Shown here piece after piece: positions 16,970 through 24,478 of a stretch of DNA of 42,711 nt (within the stretch, counting starts at the first letter, position 1; the number at the start of each line of letters is the position of its first letter). Source of the DNA: Candidatus Kapaibacterium sp. (GTDB taxonomy: Bacteria; Bacteroidota; Ignavibacteria; Kapaibacteriales; UBA2268); assembly GCA_026390695.1 (NCBI GenBank), contig JAPLFL010000086.1, forward strand, positions 1 through 42,711, in the 5' to 3' direction. Made by a program: the position numbers and the translations under genes. The notes beneath the pieces were generated by a model, which was not told the origin of the DNA, ran no database searches, and saw only the letters and a list, made by a program, of their open reading frames with translations.

Positions 16970-18856
16970 TTAAGTTCTTTTGAACTGTTTGTCGAAGTCT
17001 TCAAGTTTGAATTCTAGTATTGTTGGTCTTCCATGTGGACATGCATAAGGCATTTCGCATTTAAATAAAAGAGTAATCAATCCTTTCATTTCATCAAAAG
17101 TAAGTTTATCTCCAGTCTTTATAGCATTTTTACATGCGAAAGTCGCAGCAAGATTATCTCTTCTTGTGCTTGGTCTAAATTTTTCGTAACTTTCAAATAC
17201 TTCTAACATTTCCGTTAAAGAATGGTCTTCCTTTCCTGCCTTGACATCCAAAGGTATTCCGATAAATTCAAGAGTATCATCATAAATATTAAAGTTGAAA
17301 CCAAGGTTATCCAAGTCCTGTTTTAGTTCATTTATCAAAGACATTTGCGTTGCCGAAAAGCGCACCCTGAGCGGGAAAAGAAGCGATTGAGATTGTTTCA
17401 TTTCTTTATTCATCATAATTAAAGCCTTTTCATATAATACTCTTTCATGTGCGGCATGCTGGTCAATTATCATCATTCCAGTTTGGGTTTGCAATATTAT
17501 ATATTTGTTATGCAATTGCCAATATTCAGGATGAAATGATAAATCTATTGATGAATTAGAAGTATAAGAATCATTAGTTTCTATTGTAACTTTATCGGAT
17601 TTAGGTTCGTCTGACCGCCCGAAAAGCGCATCCATTGACCTTAAATCGAAATTATGATTTTGACCGGATTCCTTTCTTGCAAAATCAGGTTGATAACTAT
17701 TATATTTATTGTTACTGCTGGGGCTGTATGGATTTTGTGATATTATCTCTCCGGTTGTTTTATTCACTATCATGAAATTCTCTTTATCAGAACTATTTGA
17801 TCCGATAGTTTGGAATGGATTCATAGCTGTCTGCTGGTCAAATTTCACTTGTGGAATTGCTCCAGTCCTAATTAAACTCTCATTTATAGCTTTATGAAGA
17901 CTACTATATAAAAATCTATCATCTTCAAATTTAACTTCATTTTTTTGTGGGTGAACATTTACATCAACTTGTTCAGGATCAATTTCAATGTTAATAATAA
18001 AAAAAGGTTGAGCTTTTTCAATCAGATGTTCGTAAGATGATATTATAGCATGGCTCAAAGCCTTGTTTACTATCGGTCGTTTATTTAAATATATATATTG
18101 ATTAGCTCTTGATACCTTTGAGTTTTCATTAAATCCTGTATATCCTGAAATTTTCAATATCTCATTCTGATAGTCAACAGGAATTAAATTCTCACGGGAT
18201 TTATCACCTAACAAATTTATTATCCTCACATTCTGAGTTTCAGGTTTTACGTCAAAAATCATATTATCTCCATCATAAAAAGTAAATCTTTTATCAAAAT
18301 GGATTAATGCAATTTTTAAGAATGTATCAGCGATATGTCGAAATTCAGTTAAATTGGATTTTAGAAATTTTCTTCTTGCAGGTACATTATAGAATAAGTT
18401 TCTAACAAAAATTTGGGTACCCCTGACAGTATTAAATGGCTGTAGTGTTGCTTCTTTCAGTGGTTCGGAGACAAGTTGCCAGCCATGGTCATCACTTGCT
18501 GTTCTGGTACGTATTTCAAGAATTGCAACCGATGTAATCGAAGCCAAAGCCTCGCCACGAAAGCCAAATGTCATAATTTTTTCGAGATCTTCGGATGTTC
18601 TTATTTTACTTGTGGCATGTCTTTTTATTGATAATTCAAGATCACTTCGATTCATACCTTCGCCATTGTCAACTATATGAATCAATTGTTTGCCAGCATC
18701 TCGAATAACTAATGCTATACTATTTGCAGAGGCATCAAGTGAGTTTTCGATTAACTCTTTTACCACAGATTCAGGACGTTGAACAACCTCACCTGCTGCA
18801 ATCTGATTTGCAATGAAGTCTGGTAAGATTTTTATTTTATTTTCGCTAAGTTGCAT
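16970..18856 (-). CDS. mutL: DNA mismatch repair protein MutL
   Basis: A 628-residue MutL. The N-terminal GHKL ATPase shows IAAGEVVQRPESVVKELIEN, DNGEGM and TFGFRGEALASI, with PARRKFLKSN in the transducer region. A Ser/Asn-rich linker lies around residues 340-450. The C-terminal dimerisation domain carries the endonuclease metal motif DQHAAHERVLYE, an ACKNAIKTGD segment and CPHGRPT, so this is a nicking MutL like those of bacteria that lack MutH. It acts with MutS to nick the daughter strand at mismatches. The ATG at 18856 gives the standard N-terminus. No mutS is nearby. Confidence 0.97.
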   Translation of the reverse strand: MQLSENKIKILPDFIANQIAAGEVVQRPESVVKELIENSLDASANSIALVIRDAGKQLIHIVDNGEGMNRSDLELSIKRHATSKIRTSEDLEKIMTFGFRGEALASITSVAILEIRTRTASDDHGWQLVSEPLKEATLQPFNTVRGTQIFVRNLFYNVPARRKFLKSNLTEFRHIADTFLKIALIHFDKRFTFYDGDNMIFDVKPETQNVRIINLLGDKSRENLIPVDYQNEILKISGYTGFNENSKVSRANQYIYLNKRPIVNKALSHAIISSYEHLIEKAQPFFIINIEIDPEQVDVNVHPQKNEVKFEDDRFLYSSLHKAINESLIRTGAIPQVKFDQQTAMNPFQTIGSNSSDKENFMIVNKTTGEIISQNPYSPSSNNKYNSYQPDFARKESGQNHNFDLRSMDALFGRSDEPKSDKVTIETNDSYTSNSSIDLSFHPEYWQLHNKYIILQTQTGMMIIDQHAAHERVLYEKALIMMNKEMKQSQSLLFPLRVRFSATQMSLINELKQDLDNLGFNFNIYDDTLEFIGIPLDVKAGKEDHSLTEMLEVFESYEKFRPSTRRDNLAATFACKNAIKTGDKLTFDEMKGLITLLFKCEMPYACPHGRPTILEFKLEDFDKQFKRT

Positions 18857-19037
18857 TTTAAATTAAGTTTATGAGTAAAGTTTTAAAATATAAATTGTTA
18901 AAAAGATTAATTCGATTGATAATTTTCATATTGACTTTTTATTTTCGTATATATTTTGTTTATTGTTTGTATATGGAAAAATAAAATGAAATTATTTTGG
19001 CTTATAGACGTAAATACAGATTTTTACTATTGTATTT

Positions 19038-19436
19038 ATGAATCTAATATCTAAATTATCTGATATATTTATGTTCAGGAACCGAACTATTGAGGATAGC
19101 TATACAACCGATCCACAGGTAACTGTCGGGTCAATCGTTATGGGAGCGCTTCTTCGTATTGTTTTGGTACTTATTATCAGTTTTATTCTTGCTTCTTACT
19201 GGTGGTTTCGTGAGTATTGGTGGATGAGTTTTTTCATACTTTGGTTTTTTGCGGTTTATCCTGCTTATAGACAGTATCAGGGCTTTAATACAAGCATGGA
19301 TGATATAAAGGAATCTACTCTTTGTGGTTCTTGCAAGCATTTTGATTCAACGAGCCAGTTTTGCATGAAATACAATGAACACATGAGTAAAGATTATATC
19401 CCATGCGAAGGTATGGACTGGGAACCATTTAGTTAG
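19038..19436 (+). CDS. Small membrane protein with C-terminal cysteine motif
   Basis: A 132-residue protein of unknown function. A short N-terminal amphipathic part is followed by two hydrophobic segments (LRIVLVLIISFILASYW and a second with FFILWFFAVYPA). The cytoplasmic or periplasmic tail has four cysteines, CGSCKHF, FCMKYNEHM and CEGMDW, in a pattern that could bind zinc or an iron-sulfur cluster. It starts at ATG 19038, 181 bp upstream of which mutL begins in the other direction. The glycosyltransferase-like gene follows after 81 bp on the same strand. I recognise no family with confidence. Confidence 0.75.
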   Translation: MNLISKLSDIFMFRNRTIEDSYTTDPQVTVGSIVMGALLRIVLVLIISFILASYWWFREYWWMSFFILWFFAVYPAYRQYQGFNTSMDDIKESTLCGSCKHFDSTSQFCMKYNEHMSKDYIPCEGMDWEPFS

Positions 19437-19517
19437 TTGTTAATTATTAATGATTAGCGATAAAGGATTAATGAAAGAAAAAATGTACTTTAAAAACTTT
19501 ATAAACCCTACAAATTT

Positions 19518-20342
19518 ATGAATTACGATATTGCTGTTGCTTATAGAATTTATCCTAAAATTTCAAAAAATCCTGCTGTTTTCCCTGATGATAAGTATAA
19601 GTTATCAGAGTTATGCCTTAAATCTTTTAAAAGCTCATTAGGCGCTCTCAGATCAAAAATATGGTTTATTTTAGACAATTGTCCTGCAGAATATAAATCT
19701 CTTTGTCTTTCGGTTTTTGATGAAAAGGATTTGGTCTTCATCGAACCTAAGGGAGTTGGAAATGCAGCCACTTTCGGAATGCAAATGGATATATTATCTC
19801 AGCAAAATGATAGCGAATATATGTTTTTTGCCGAAGATGACTATTTCTATTTACCTGATACTTTTTCAGAAATGCTGAATCTTATAAAATCCTCTCCAGA
19901 TGTACATTTTGTTACTCCTTATGACCATGATGATTACTACAATTTGAAATTACATTCTTCAAATTATAAAATTATTTACCATCAAAAAAGACATTGGCGT
20001 ACTGCCGCGAGTACTTGCATGACTTTTTTAACAAATAAAAAGATTTTGGCTCAGTCATCTTCTGTTTTCAGAACTTATACCAGAAACAACTATGACAGCA
20101 GTCTTTGGATGGCTCTGACAAAAGTAAATATTTTCAAACTTTCGGTAATTTTTCATGATTTTTTTCATCATTCAAGTTATTTTAAAACTTATTTGAAATT
20201 ATTTTATCATACATTCTTTCAGGCATTTTTTGGTAGGAAGTATTCTCTTTACGCTCCTATACCGAGTCTTGGGACTCACCTTGAAAAAGCATTTCTCGCA
20301 CCGGGAATTGATTGGAATACTGAATTTCAAAAAGATCAATAA
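19518..20342 (+). CDS. Glycosyltransferase-like protein (GT-A fold)
   Basis: A 274-residue soluble protein. The pattern fits a GT-A nucleotide-sugar transferase: MNYDIAVAYRIYP at the start, IWFILDNCP as the second strand, then MFFAEDDYFYLPDTF near residue 110, where EDD takes the place of the DxD metal-binding motif. A RHWRTAASTCMTFLTNKK segment resembles the acceptor-side helix of small GT2-like enzymes. No membrane segment is visible. It probably builds cell-surface polysaccharide, but donor and acceptor are not predictable. Neighbours (small membrane protein before, ferredoxin after) give no further clue. Confidence 0.65.
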   Translation: MNYDIAVAYRIYPKISKNPAVFPDDKYKLSELCLKSFKSSLGALRSKIWFILDNCPAEYKSLCLSVFDEKDLVFIEPKGVGNAATFGMQMDILSQQNDSEYMFFAEDDYFYLPDTFSEMLNLIKSSPDVHFVTPYDHDDYYNLKLHSSNYKIIYHQKRHWRTAASTCMTFLTNKKILAQSSSVFRTYTRNNYDSSLWMALTKVNIFKLSVIFHDFFHHSSYFKTYLKLFYHTFFQAFFGRKYSLYAPIPSLGTHLEKAFLAPGIDWNTEFQKDQ

Positions 20343-20447
20343 AATTAATTATATGTTGAAAACTTTTTTTTTACTCTCTTGCCAGTTTAAAAAAAAAATG
20401 CTAATTTTGAATCTTGTAGTTTGATAATTTATGAAATTGGAGGTAAA

Positions 20448-20636
20448 ATGGCTCTTATAATAACTGAAGAATGTATCAACTGTGGCGCTTGCGAACCCGA
20501 ATGCCCGACAGAATCAATCACATCAGGCGATCCTGTGTATGTTATCGACCAAGATACTTGCGTTGAGTGTGTAGGCAGTTTCGACGAACCACAGTGCGCA
20601 GCAGTTTGTCCTGTTGACTGTTGTGTAAAACCGTAA
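20448..20636 (+). CDS. 2[4Fe-4S] ferredoxin, Alvin/YfhL type
   Basis: A 62-residue ferredoxin with the motif pair CINCGACEPECP and CVECVGSFDEPQCAAVCPVDC. The longer loop between the second and third cysteine of cluster II, and the extra C-terminal cysteine, are typical of the Allochromatium vinosum/YfhL group, whose clusters have very low potentials. The ATG at 20448 follows a GGAGG ribosome site, which rules out the longer frame starting at 20421. A strong Rho-independent terminator follows directly. It is distinct in type from the plain clostridial ferredoxin at 7232-7405. Confidence 0.95.
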   Translation: MALIITEECINCGACEPECPTESITSGDPVYVIDQDTCVECVGSFDEPQCAAVCPVDCCVKP

Positions 20637-20657
20637 TTTGCAATAAAATTATTTTCT

Positions 20658-20691
20658 TTGCCGGTATATTAGTTATATCGGCAATTTTTTT
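20658..20691 (+). terminator. Rho-independent terminator after the ferredoxin gene
   Basis: TTGCCGGTATA and TATATCGGCAA form an 11-bp near-perfect stem with a 5-base loop, followed directly by seven T residues. It is 21 bp after the ferredoxin stop and 22 bp before the amidohydrolase ATG. Confidence 0.85.
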
Positions 20692-20712
20692 ATTTCTATC
20701 TATGTAAATCCA

Positions 20713-22242
20713 ATGTTTCAGGGAATAATCAATATTAAGGATAAAATAATTATTGAGAAAATTTTCTCTCCTGATTCCGTTGAAATTACTATTAACGATT
20801 CTCGCTATGAATTTCCAGATGCATGGATTTATCCCGGATTCATCGATTCTCATTGCCATCTCCTCGGTCTTGGAAATAAGCTCTTAGGATTGACCCTCGA
20901 TAACGAAACTTCCGAGCAAAACTGTATCGACTGCGTTCTTAATTACAAAAAGCTGTATCTTACTAACGAAGCTCCCTCAAAATGGATTCTCGGTCGCGGT
21001 TGGAATCAGGAACTTTGGCAAAATAATCAATTACCCTCCAAACTTACGCTCGATTTTCATTTTCCCGACACTCCTGTTTGCCTTACAAGAGTCGATGGTC
21101 ATGCTGCTTGGGTCAATTCCACCGCTCTAAAATTGGCTGGGATCGATAAATACACCGAAAATCCTATCGGGGGAATCATTCATCGCGATCGGAATAACGA
21201 ACCCACTGGTATTTTAATCGATAATGCTCTTAATATCATCAATGCAATCATTCCTAAGCTTAGTTCCGATACTCTGCTGCGTAGTTTTTCCGTTGCTATG
21301 GACGAATGTGCTCGAATAGGACTCACTGAAATCTATGATATGGACTTTAACATCAATCATGTGCCCATTCTTCTCGATATGGCCGAGGATAAAGAGCTGA
21401 ATATCAGAATTAATACCTTTATTAAAACTACTGACGGCAAATGGAAGGATTCAGATGTTCGTCCGCTGTTTAGTTCTTACTTTAATATTCTCGGAGTTAA
21501 GTTTTACGTGGACGGTGCTCTCGGTTCTTACGGTGCTGCTTTGAGTCTGCCGTATTCCGACAATCAATCTACGCTCGGACTCATCGTTGTGGATCCCGAA
21601 ACTTATGAAAATGATCTCTTTTATGCTTGTCGTAAGGGGTTTGCCATCGCTACACATGCTATCGGGAACGCTGCTGTGAAGTTTGTTCTTCATCATTACA
21701 TCAAACTTCGCAAAAAAGGCTTCACAAATATCCTTCGTATCGAACACGCTCAACTTCTGGATCCCGAAGATTTGCAACTATTCAAAGATTATTGCATTTC
21801 ACCGTCCGTTCAGCCCGTTCATTACGTCAGCGACTTTGAAATGGCAAAAAAACGTCTCGGAACAAACCGTAATATTCTCGCTTACCCGTGGAAAAGTTTC
21901 CTTAATAATAATATAATCTTCTCTTCAGGGTCGGATTTTCCTATTGAAACGCACAATCCTTTGCATGGGATCGAGGCTTTGGTGCGTCGGCAGCCCTCAG
22001 ATTCTCATCAAGAGCAAATTAATCCCGAAATATTATGTATAGAAGATGCTATTAAGACTTATACTTTATATCCGTCAATGATACATAAATATTCAAGTAA
22101 ACGCGGTTCACTAAATATCGGTTTAGCTGCCGATCTAACAATTCTCGACGCCAATCTATCGACCATAAAAAGCTCTGATATTTCAAAAGCCCGCGTCCTT
22201 GCCACATTTTGTAACGGCAAACCTACCTACATATCTAATTAA
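20713..22242 (+). CDS. YtcJ-like metal-dependent amidohydrolase
   Basis: A 509-residue amidohydrolase-superfamily enzyme (Amidohydro_3 type, like YtcJ) that hydrolyses C-N or ester bonds in a TIM barrel with a metal centre. The N-terminal beta-domain ends at PGFIDSHCHLLGLG (HxH metal ligands, about residues 51-53). The order continues with VDGHAAWVNSTALKLAG, the GALGSYGAALSLPYSD loop, IATHAIGNAA (H ligand), LRIEHAQLLDPED and FSSGSDFPIETHNPLHG with the final Asp. The C-terminus returns to the beta-domain with GLAADLTILDANL. Codon use in the middle looks richer in C and G than in neighbouring genes, a mild sign of different origin. It stops just before the palindromic repeat array. Substrate unknown. 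Confidence 0.9.
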   Translation: MFQGIINIKDKIIIEKIFSPDSVEITINDSRYEFPDAWIYPGFIDSHCHLLGLGNKLLGLTLDNETSEQNCIDCVLNYKKLYLTNEAPSKWILGRGWNQELWQNNQLPSKLTLDFHFPDTPVCLTRVDGHAAWVNSTALKLAGIDKYTENPIGGIIHRDRNNEPTGILIDNALNIINAIIPKLSSDTLLRSFSVAMDECARIGLTEIYDMDFNINHVPILLDMAEDKELNIRINTFIKTTDGKWKDSDVRPLFSSYFNILGVKFYVDGALGSYGAALSLPYSDNQSTLGLIVVDPETYENDLFYACRKGFAIATHAIGNAAVKFVLHHYIKLRKKGFTNILRIEHAQLLDPEDLQLFKDYCISPSVQPVHYVSDFEMAKKRLGTNRNILAYPWKSFLNNNIIFSSGSDFPIETHNPLHGIEALVRRQPSDSHQEQINPEILCIEDAIKTYTLYPSMIHKYSSKRGSLNIGLAADLTILDANLSTIKSSDISKARVLATFCNGKPTYISN

Positions 22243-22314
22243 TAATTACGAATTCTCAGATAAAGGAGAATTTGTATTATCGTACATGTATTAATCTTTG
22301 TATTAAATATAACT

Positions 22315-22635
22315 GTCGTTCCCGCACATACGTGAATCCCCGTCGGAATAAGAAAAGGGGATTCCTGCCTTCGCATCAATGACAACGAAAACAAATATGT
22401 CGTTCCCGTACATACGTGAATCCCCGTCGGAATAAGAAAAGGGGATTCCTGCCTTCGCATCAATGACAACGAAAACAAATATGTCATTCCCGCGCATGCG
22501 GGAATCCCCAACGGAATAAGAAAAGGGGATTCCTGCCTTCGCAGGAATGACAACGAAAACAAATATGTCGTTCCCGCACATACGTGAATCCCCATCTGAA
22601 TAAAAAAAAGAAATATCTGCCTTCGCAAAAATGTC
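22315..22635. repeat. Array 1: four 69-bp quasi-palindromic units at 84-bp spacing
   Basis: Units begin at 22315, 22399, 22483 and 22567, exactly 84 bp apart, each 69 bp long with a 15-bp spacer AACGAAAACAAATAT. Each unit has two hairpins, ATTCCCGCGCATGCGGGAAT (best in unit 3) and ATTCCTGCCTTCGCAGGAAT, joined by a GGAATAAGAAAA linker. The halves are also complementary to each other (GGAATCCCC and GGGGATTCC), so the whole unit can fold as a cloverleaf. The first hairpin fits the Neisseria dRS3 consensus ATTCCC-N8-GGGAAT. Unit 4 is degenerate in its right half. Reading frames across the array are repeat artefacts. Confidence 0.95.
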
Positions 22636-22779
22636 ATCAAATAAAAAATAAAAATATTTTTAATTCATAGTATCAATTTCAAAATTATTTATTATATTAG
22701 CAGTGTTATAATTTGGAAAGTCTGACAATGCAAAAGCAAAATATAATAAACATCTAATTCAATCAATACAGGAGTGATT

Positions 22780-23706
22780 ATGGAATTATTTCTAAACATT
22801 ATCCAATTTCTGACAAGCATTGCCGTCGCAATCACAACGATCAGAATGTATTTCACAGTAAACAAAATCTGGAAGCGAAAAAGCGACAACGAAGTCTGCG
22901 CAAGCATATCAATCTTCGCATATTCACTCGCGATAATGGTTCATTTGCCAATGATGATTCGTTTTTTGTTCATCGATACCAAATTCGACGTAGCTGCCAA
23001 CGAATTAATCAGTATCCTCGCGTATTTAATGATAATCCTAATCGGATCAGGGTTCTGGGTCAGAGAAAATAAGAAAGAAGGACTCTTTAAACTCATATTA
23101 AAAGCCTTGAAACTGGAACACAAAGAAAAAGGAGAGTTAGTTAAATCCATTACAAGACCATCCGGAGCCTCAAAGATCATAAAAATACTCCAAAAAGTTG
23201 CATCCTTAGACAATGATTTCAGTGATGCCGAAGTCAAAATCATATCTGACTTCGCAAATGGCTGGAACATCGAGTTACCAGACTGGAATATGTGGCGGCA
23301 GAAGGGTCAATCGAGTCTTCTTGATGTTCGTAACTCGCTTGAGGAATATCTAAACACTACTCCCCCGAATGATCAGGCAGCTGAGCTCATCGATCTTCTC
23401 GAAATTGTCATCAAAGCTGATAATGTCGTCTCCAAAGAAGAAGAACTCTTTCTCAGAGAAGCAACAGCTATCATCCGCAATTATGTAAGTCAGGATGAAA
23501 CACAAAAAAGTTATTACGTATTATTAGTTCCACAAAACGAACAGCAAAAAAATGCTATTCATGATCTATTTCCGGAAGCCAAATTCGTTGAAAGACGTGG
23601 CGGAAATGTATTTGTCCGTGGCCAATATTATTCGAGACGTTTCGCAGAAGCAATTTGTACAAAATATATAGAACTTGGTCTTTTCACAATAACAGAAAGA
23701 GTCTAA
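22780..23706 (+). CDS. Membrane protein with TerB-like domain
   Basis: A 308-residue protein starting at ATG 22780 behind a CAGGAG ribosome site. The first ~95 residues hold three hydrophobic segments (LFLNIIQFLTSIAVAITTI; ISIFAYSLAIMVHLPMMIRF; ISILAYLMIILIGSGFWV). A basic linker precedes a helical domain at about 130-240, with LDNDFSDAEVKIISDFA and a second half IKADNVVSKEEELFLREA, the acidic calcium-binding-like pattern of TerB/TerB-like domains. The last ~70 residues form a separate small alpha/beta domain (YYVLLVPQNEQQ...). The gene is bracketed by the two 69-bp repeat arrays. Function unknown; TerB-type domains are linked to membrane stress and metal responses. Confidence 0.72.
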   Translation: MELFLNIIQFLTSIAVAITTIRMYFTVNKIWKRKSDNEVCASISIFAYSLAIMVHLPMMIRFLFIDTKFDVAANELISILAYLMIILIGSGFWVRENKKEGLFKLILKALKLEHKEKGELVKSITRPSGASKIIKILQKVASLDNDFSDAEVKIISDFANGWNIELPDWNMWRQKGQSSLLDVRNSLEEYLNTTPPNDQAAELIDLLEIVIKADNVVSKEEELFLREATAIIRNYVSQDETQKSYYVLLVPQNEQQKNAIHDLFPEAKFVERRGGNVFVRGQYYSRRFAEAICTKYIELGLFTITERV

Positions 23707-23739
23707 TGAATAAAATAAATAGACAGCGAAAACAAATAT

Positions 23740-24039
23740 GTCATTCCCGTGCATACGGGAATCCCCGACGGAATAAGAAAAGGGGATTCCTGCCTTCGCA
23801 GGAATGACAACGGAAATGAATCTGTCATTCCCGTGCATGCGTGAATCCCCGACGGAATAAGAAAAGGGGATAGCGATAAAACAAAAACGTTCTTTGAAAA
23901 ATGATTTATCTTCAGCGATTAATTAAAAGGGGATTCCTGCCTTCGCAGGAATGACAACGGAAATGAATCTGTCATTCCCGTGCATACGGGAATCCCCAAC
24001 GGAATAAGAAAAGGGGATTCCTGCCTTCGCAGGAATGAC
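23740..24039. repeat. Array 2: three 69-bp quasi-palindromic units, one interrupted
   Basis: Units begin at 23740, 23824 and 23971 in the same orientation as array 1. The first is preceded at 23725-23739 by a spacer almost identical to those of array 1. The later two spacers are a different sequence, AACGGAAATGAATCT. The third unit starts 84 + 63 bp after the second because the second carries a 63-bp insertion. Hairpins are well conserved (ATTCCCGTGCATACGGGAAT and ATTCCTGCCTTCGCAGGAAT). Confidence 0.95.
23862..23933. mobile_element. 54-bp insertion flanked by a 9-bp direct duplication inside a repeat unit
   Basis: Within the second unit of array 2 the 9-mer AAAAGGGGA appears at 23862-23870 and again at 23925-23933, enclosing 54 bp with no match elsewhere in the arrays. 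Removing 63 bp restores an intact 69-bp unit and the 84-bp register. The pattern is that of a transposon footprint or micro-insertion with a 9-bp target duplication. The insert has AGCGAT near both ends in direct orientation but no clear terminal inverted repeat. Confidence 0.7.
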
Positions 24040-24478
24040 AACGAATTTATATTTCCTCTTATCTTAAATAAAATGATTTATATTCCAATTATAATCATTA
24101 TTATCAGTACTCTTAAAATCGTCAACCAACGACTTAAAATCGTCAACCAACGACTTAAAATCGTCAACCAACGACTTAAAATCGTCAACCAACGACTTAA
24201 AATCGTTAACCAACGACTTAAAATCGTCAACCAACGGCTTAAAATCGTCAACCAACGGCTTAAAATCGTCAACCAACGAGTAAATATTGTCATCTAAACG
24301 ATTGGATGACTCAAAAAACATTTCAGATAACAAAAAAAAGACTTTAGACGTGCTGTAAAACACGTTTGTTGACAATAAAATCAATTACGATATTATATAT
24401 TATTCATTTGATATAGAAAAAATATATTAAGATATAGATAATTTTATTTTGTTTCATTTATTATAAAGGTAGGCTATC
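24040..24478. other. Intergenic region between array 2 and the Fn3 gene
   Basis: Apart from the 21-bp tandem repeat, this region has a short ACGTG/CACGT hairpin at 24348-24365 followed by TTTGTTG, and an AT-rich stretch that should contain the promoter of the Fn3 gene. An AAGGTAGG ribosome-site-like sequence lies just before the ATG at 24479. A minus-strand frame through the repeats (to about 24384) could encode a small coiled-coil protein but has no good start. Confidence 0.5.
24112..24279. repeat. Eight tandem copies of a 21-bp repeat
   Basis: CTTAAAATCGTCAACCAACG plus one A/G is repeated eight times at 24112, 24133, 24154, 24175, 24196, 24217, 24238 and 24259 with only single-base variation (C/T in one copy, A/G in two). 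No spacers exist, so it is not CRISPR. As 21 is a multiple of three, several frames stay open; the minus strand reads as a heptad SLVDDFK. A degenerate copy continues to about 24300. Confidence 0.95.

Noticed and set aside
18931-18957. TTGACT...TATATT as promoter for the 19038 gene
   Set aside because: The spacing is 13-15 bp, too short for a housekeeping promoter, and the region is very AT-rich, so such hexamers are expected by chance.
22239-22640. Two overlapping minus-strand reading frames of 133 and 92 residues
   Set aside because: They are made entirely of the 84-bp repeat (84 is divisible by three, so frames stay open). The peptides simply repeat CGNDIFVFVV and AKAGIPF-like strings known from palindromic repeats in many genomes.
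22315-24279. CRISPR array
   Set aside because: The 69-bp units have identical 15-bp spacers and no cas genes nearby, and the 21-bp array has no spacers at all. CRISPR spacers are unique and longer.
23980-24297. Plus-strand 105-residue frame with LKIVNQR repeats
   Set aside because: It starts inside a palindromic repeat unit, its N-terminus is repeat-derived and it has no ribosome site. The open frame follows from the 21-bp period.
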